Shown piece after piece: positions 60,214-64,000 of a stretch of 64,000 bases of DNA; position 1 is the first letter of the stretch, and every line of letters begins with the position of its first letter. The DNA comes from Clitoria ternatea. Lineage: Eukaryota; Streptophyta; Magnoliopsida; Fabales; Fabaceae. Location: positions 232,832,242-232,896,241 of the forward strand of contig CM075670.1 of NCBI GenBank assembly GCA_037962975.1, written 5' to 3'. The position numbers and the translations under genes are program-made. The notes under the pieces are model-generated. The model was not told the DNA's origin, made no database searches, and saw only the letters and a list, made by a program, of their open reading frames with translations.

Positions 60214-61311
60214 CTATGGCCTATTGATAATAATGTGTGCATCGGTCCTGGTTTCTTTCTCCATGTTGAGAACGACACGATGGTAATAAGTCCAATCGAT
60301 TAATCGAAATCGTGCAACTGAATCTGAATCAACAGGTGCGGAATCATCTGTCTCCTCAGTCTCACTCTTCTCCTTCTCCGTGCGCTGCTTCTTTGCGTTT
60401 GGTGAAACGTAGTCGCGATCGATTTCCAGCGTACGAACGTCGTAACATCCTTGGAATCTACGAACCGTCAAACGTTGGAGGGATTCAACAATGACGTTGT
60501 CGGGGGTAACACGGAACGAAAAGTGTTTCAATTGCCAATCATCAACATCTCGTGGTCCAAGGTTAGGGGTACAGGGTATTCCTAAAATGTAATTCAAAGT
60601 GACATCACCATAATCAAAGTTCCCTTCAGGGTGGAACCAAGCACAAACTTTTTTCTCCTCATGCCAGTCGAAAAGCCAGCAAGGACGACCATGAGGGTCG
60701 GTTGAAAGAGGGGTCATCTTCATCAAATTTTGTCCTTTAATAATATTGAAAAGACCAAAGAAAAGGTCTACACTGGCATTAAAATTGAGAATGCCAAATG
60801 GGTTCGGTGAGGTAACATCAGCGTGGGTTGCAATGATGGGTATGTAAAGGCCTTCTTGTGGGGTGTTTTTGATTCGGGTTGGTTTGATTGAGGCGTTGAG
60901 CAGAGACAAGTAGTTGTCGTATTCATGGGAGACTCGGAAGAGTTGTTTATGGTATCTTCCAATCAAGGCTGAACATGAGACTTTTTTGACGGACTCATGA
61001 ATGGAAGAGTATAAATCCATGAACCAAATGGAAATGTAGCATCGAGCAGCATGGACTTGGGGAGTAGCACCAACATCAGCAATTTCTGGAGTGAATGCTT
61101 CCATGAATGGTGCGAAATGGCGCCATTGATAGGTGAAAACAGTGGCATAGAGGTTGACTAAACTATCGAAAATAGTTTGAGTGTTGAGGTTGACAAGTAT
61201 GGGATAGTTTCCACAATTTTTACGCACCAGTCCGATCCTTGAGTTTTCTATAAGATACTCTGTTGCTCTCTTCAGGGAGTTGGAGGAGCCCTTAGAGAGC
61301 GCAAGTGCCAT
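60214..61311 (-). CDS. Partitivirus capsid-like protein (candidate endogenous dsRNA-virus gene)
   Basis: An uninterrupted 365-codon frame with ATG at 61311 in a favourable context (AACAATGGC), with no intron needed. Residues 50-105 are rich in aromatics (ATVFTYQWRHFAPFMEAF, then CYISIWFMDLYSSIH). Residues 117-160 include RYHKQLFRVSHEYDNYL, KPTRI and YIPII. Residues 205-260 have GRPCWLFDWHEEKKVCAWF and a Tyr/Asp-rich stretch. Residues 306-330 form a highly charged linker. This pattern resembles capsid proteins of plant cryptic viruses (Partitiviridae, probably the delta or alpha branch), whose CP genes are known to have entered plant genomes. No transposon motif, signal peptide or membrane segment is seen. 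The open frame suggests either recent capture or selection. The family call rests on remembered sequence patterns, not a search. Confidence 0.55.
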   Translation of the reverse strand: MALALSKGSSNSLKRATEYLIENSRIGLVRKNCGNYPILVNLNTQTIFDSLVNLYATVFTYQWRHFAPFMEAFTPEIADVGATPQVHAARCYISIWFMDLYSSIHESVKKVSCSALIGRYHKQLFRVSHEYDNYLSLLNASIKPTRIKNTPQEGLYIPIIATHADVTSPNPFGILNFNASVDLFFGLFNIIKGQNLMKMTPLSTDPHGRPCWLFDWHEEKKVCAWFHPEGNFDYGDVTLNYILGIPCTPNLGPRDVDDWQLKHFSFRVTPDNVIVESLQRLTVRRFQGCYDVRTLEIDRDYVSPNAKKQRTEKEKSETEETDDSAPVDSDSVARFRLIDWTYYHRVVLNMEKETRTDAHIIINRP

Positions 61312-61536
61312 TGTTTGTAGGGTATACGATCACAATCAGGCTTGTAGATATAGAGACTATAGAGGCTTAAAATTCAAAGTTCCCCCAAGAAATGAAAGGT
61401 CGTCTTCTTGGGAAACGATGGTCTTTAAGGCAGCTAAATACTACAAATTTTAATGATTTTCCCTTCCCTATTTCCTTAAAGCATAAAAAAGGAAGTGAAA
61501 AGACATAAAATGTATGAATATAATATCTAATGCCAC

Positions 61537-61546
<10 letters not shown>

Positions 61547-61582
<36 letters not shown>
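61547..61582. repeat. TA dinucleotide microsatellite
   Basis: About 18 consecutive AT units, 235 bp upstream of the capsid-like frame. It is probably length-variable. Confidence 0.95.
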
Positions 61583-61585
<3 letters not shown>

Positions 61586-61897
61586 TATTATCATTTTCTG
61601 GATAAATGAGAAAGAAGAAAATTCTTGTTATTCAAGTTTATTTTTACCATGAAAATTTTTAAACTTTAAAATTTCAACACATGATCTTAAGATGATTATC
61701 CAGATTCTTCATCAATCAACCTTCGTTTAAATAAATTAAGATTATTATTATAAGAACAATGTTTGGCGAGTGAGAGGGGCCTGGAGGTAACGGATATTGA
61801 AAAAACTTCTTCACGTTCAGATTTCATAATGAAAAGGATCCGGATAGAATGCTTAGGGGGGACCATGGAGTTTTGATAAATTCATCATTGCCCTAGG
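61583..61897. other. No recognisable feature
   Basis: AT-rich DNA without a supported gene or repeat. Confidence 0.5.
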
Positions 61898-62351
61898 GGT
61901 GTTGGAGGTGGATGTTATTCCATCGTCGATGGACCTACTTAAAGTGGAGTTTTGGGTGCGAGTTTATGAATTAGAATTCAAGTGTGACTTAGTCCTATAT
62001 CGAATATCTATAAACAGGTTAAACGGTTTATAAATGTCAGAATGCATATATTTAACATTTTAGGATTTTACATTGTATTATGATATCTAATATTTATAGA
62101 CTTACTTTCACTATGTCAAAAAAGATCCTGGAAAGAGTCTGTTATATAAAGATAGAGGACACACAGAAATCATCCAAGATCTCTCGGTTTTCTTATTTTC
62201 AACATGGTATCAAAGCTAGAACTTTTTTCCAGTTCTTATGGGTCAAGATTTGCCATTTCATTATGGGTCAAAGTTACTCTTTTCCTGGTCCGGCGGCTTC
62301 GTTGGAGGGGGCGTGTTGGAGGTCCCATATTGCCTGCATTATCATATTTCA
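61898..62351 (+). mobile_element. TRIM- or copia-like miniature LTR element remnant
   Basis: A candidate 5' LTR begins TGTTGGAGGTGG at 61898. TGGTATCAAAGC at 62205-62216 resembles an initiator tRNA-Met primer site. A purine tract (GGAGGGGGCG) ends at about 62313, and TGTTGGAGGTCCC follows as the start of a second LTR. Only about 100 bp lies between primer site and purine tract, which fits a TRIM. The second LTR is cut after about 38 bp by the chromovirus LTR at 62352. The two LTR starts agree for only about 10 bp, so this remains tentative. Confidence 0.42.
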
Positions 62352-64000
62352 TGTCACACCCCAATTTCCATAACCCAGATTCTGATGTAATTAAGATAAT
62401 TAATTAACTAAATAAAACGTGAGTAAATTTTTCATGTTTTTAAATATGTTTAACGCTTCAATAATTACATCGATACCCAAACCATAGAAAATGAAGAGTG
62501 AGAGTAAGAGATTTAATAAGTTGGATCGATAAAGAGAAGCCCACATTGGTATACGATGTGACAGAGTTACAAGGGAAAGGTTTGTATACTGGTCGTAAGC
62601 CCCATCTCATATATGAAGATATGAAAGAGGACCCCCAAATTATAAAGGAAGTGAAGAAATCCAAACATTCACCACTCGCTCAAGCGAGCCATAACTCGCT
62701 TAAGTGAAATCAACACAACTCGCTTGGGCGAGACAGGGTTCACCTGAGTGAATTACCTAATACCATCAGACCCTCCCATTCGCTTGAGCGGGCAGTCGTC
62801 GCTTGAGCAAAATTACTCTAGTACCTAAACTTCACCTCGTTTGCTTGAGCAAGTCACCCTCGCTCAAGCGAATTTCGTCCAGTAACCAAATGTTAATTAT
62901 GTTGCTTGGACGAGTAATCCCCACCTAAGCGAAAAACGTCCAGAACCGTTTTCACAATTCCTCGCTTGGGTGAGCCTCCACTCGCCTGAGCAATATCATC
63001 ATAAAACAGACCCCTCTGGTCTTCGCTCAAGCGAAGCTCAACTTGCTTGGGCAAAAAATGACCATAAACCAACTTTCAGAGGCACGAAGGCCTCGCTTGG
63101 GCGAGATTATCAGATTTTACCCCAAAACCAAGTTTTTCCAAGTTTTTAAGGGATGAAAATTAATCCTAAATGACAATTTGGTCCAATAAATCGTTTTAAA
63201 CACCTTTTAATAATCATTTGGGGCTTGCTCCACCAAGCCCCACCCATCACTTTTGATCCTAGATCATCACATACAAAATTTACTGTTTTATGCATATTTT
63301 GGCACAACTCGACATACCAATTTAACATAAGGGCCTAATTGGTCATTACCACATATACACACAAGTTCTAAATTAGCATTATGACCTGTTGACACACTCC
63401 ATGCGGGTTAAATATCGATACGTGAGAATATGGCGCATCCACTTCCCAATTTCACACATACATCATGCATATATCCTTATTGATTCACTTTTATCATCAA
63501 TAAACTTAATTCAAGAGGACCAAATCGTTATAATGTATCATACAAGTCACGTAGGCCTAATTTTCCTATAGGACCTACTCAAAGGTCACCCAATTCAACT
63601 TAATAGTATTGTCATCCCAAAACATGCAAACGTTTTACATTACATATAAACATCAAAATTTACATATATAGCCGGCCACGACACTAGGCTTCTACTTTCA
63701 TATTTACCTTCCTCCAAAACGCTTCACCTCCAAAAAGATTTAGGTTTCCAAAAGGACCTACATCAACCTTTGAAAAATGGCAACTAGAAGGTAAGTAACA
63801 TAAACCAAATGAATTAATTCATACATTATGATAGTATGTACATACATATATACTTGATACATACCATAAATACACCACACGCTCACATATATCATTAACA
63901 TCATTATTAATAATCACGACCATTCACATAAGTTAGTTCACCACACCAACAACACCCTTAAATTTTCCTTTTTCTCACAATCAACACACTCGACATATCA
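62352..64000. mobile_element. Chromovirus-type LTR running off the right edge
   Basis: It starts TGTCACACCCC at 62352, a variant of the TGTNACATCC terminus seen elsewhere. Decayed TCGCTTGAGCGA dyads occupy 62675-63115 in both orientations. The order of motifs matches the low-coordinate side of the LTR at 43328, suggesting a minus-strand element. Neither internal domains nor a second terminus are in the window. Short frames here have no support. Confidence 0.6.

Noticed and set aside
60768..61148. Secondary minus-strand frames within the capsid-like gene
   Set aside because: They are out-of-phase shadows of the 365-codon frame and have no independent support.
61367..61594. 75-codon minus-strand frame upstream of the capsid-like gene
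   Set aside because: It starts in the TA microsatellite and has only Ile/Tyr repeats at its N-terminus.

Overview
This window looks like repeat-rich plant nuclear DNA. The evidence is the nested long-terminal-repeat (LTR) retrotransposons of four classic plant lineages (Athila, Ogre/Tat and Tekay-like chromovirus in Ty3/gypsy, plus Ty1/copia), an intron-containing relic of a chloroplast FKBP-type isomerase gene, and high AT content. The Ogre-type element and the overall element mix suggest a legume, but that is an inference. I see no tRNA, rRNA, CRISPR or bacterial-type feature. Only one long open frame looks intact and is not transposon-derived.

Layout. 1-4266: remnants of chromovirus LTRs, rich in ACTCGGAA-type short repeats. 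4267-6628: a deletion-derived chromovirus on the minus strand (3' LTR, purine tract, broken pol, truncated 5' LTR), sitting at the truncated 3' end of an Athila-like element (6629-15134, minus) that keeps gag, protease, RT, RNase H, integrase, a tRNA-Asp primer site and its 5' LTR. 15226-31555: a solo chromovirus LTR (plus) flanked by perfect AGTCT duplications and split by a second, complete Athila-like element (16081-29341, minus) with two 1,893-bp LTRs. 31561-33182: older DNA with one unrecognised open frame.

33183-58514 is a three-deep nest. A scrambled copia element is interrupted by an Ogre/Tat-like element (35347-56233, plus). The Ogre 3' LTR is in turn interrupted by a complete Tekay-like chromovirus (43328-54055, minus) with 3,017-bp LTRs and perfect CAAGG target duplications.

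58518-59655 is a decayed FKBP18-like gene (minus). It has a 2-bp frameshift, a premature stop, and a last recognisable exon cut by the copia junction. 60214-61311 (minus) is an intact 365-codon single-exon frame that resembles the capsid protein of plant partitiviruses; it is a candidate endogenous non-retroviral dsRNA-virus gene and the most interesting item here. 61898-62351 is a small TRIM/copia-like remnant, cut by another chromovirus LTR that runs off the right edge (62352-64000).

The transposon genes do not work together as a system. They are independent, mostly dead elements whose coding regions carry many stop codons explained by C:G to T:A changes. A recurring theme is that unrelated LTR families carry arrays of the same short dyad motifs (TCGCT-TG-AGCGA and ACTCGGAA; a third dyad, CCACTG-N-CAGTGG, occurs in one Athila element).
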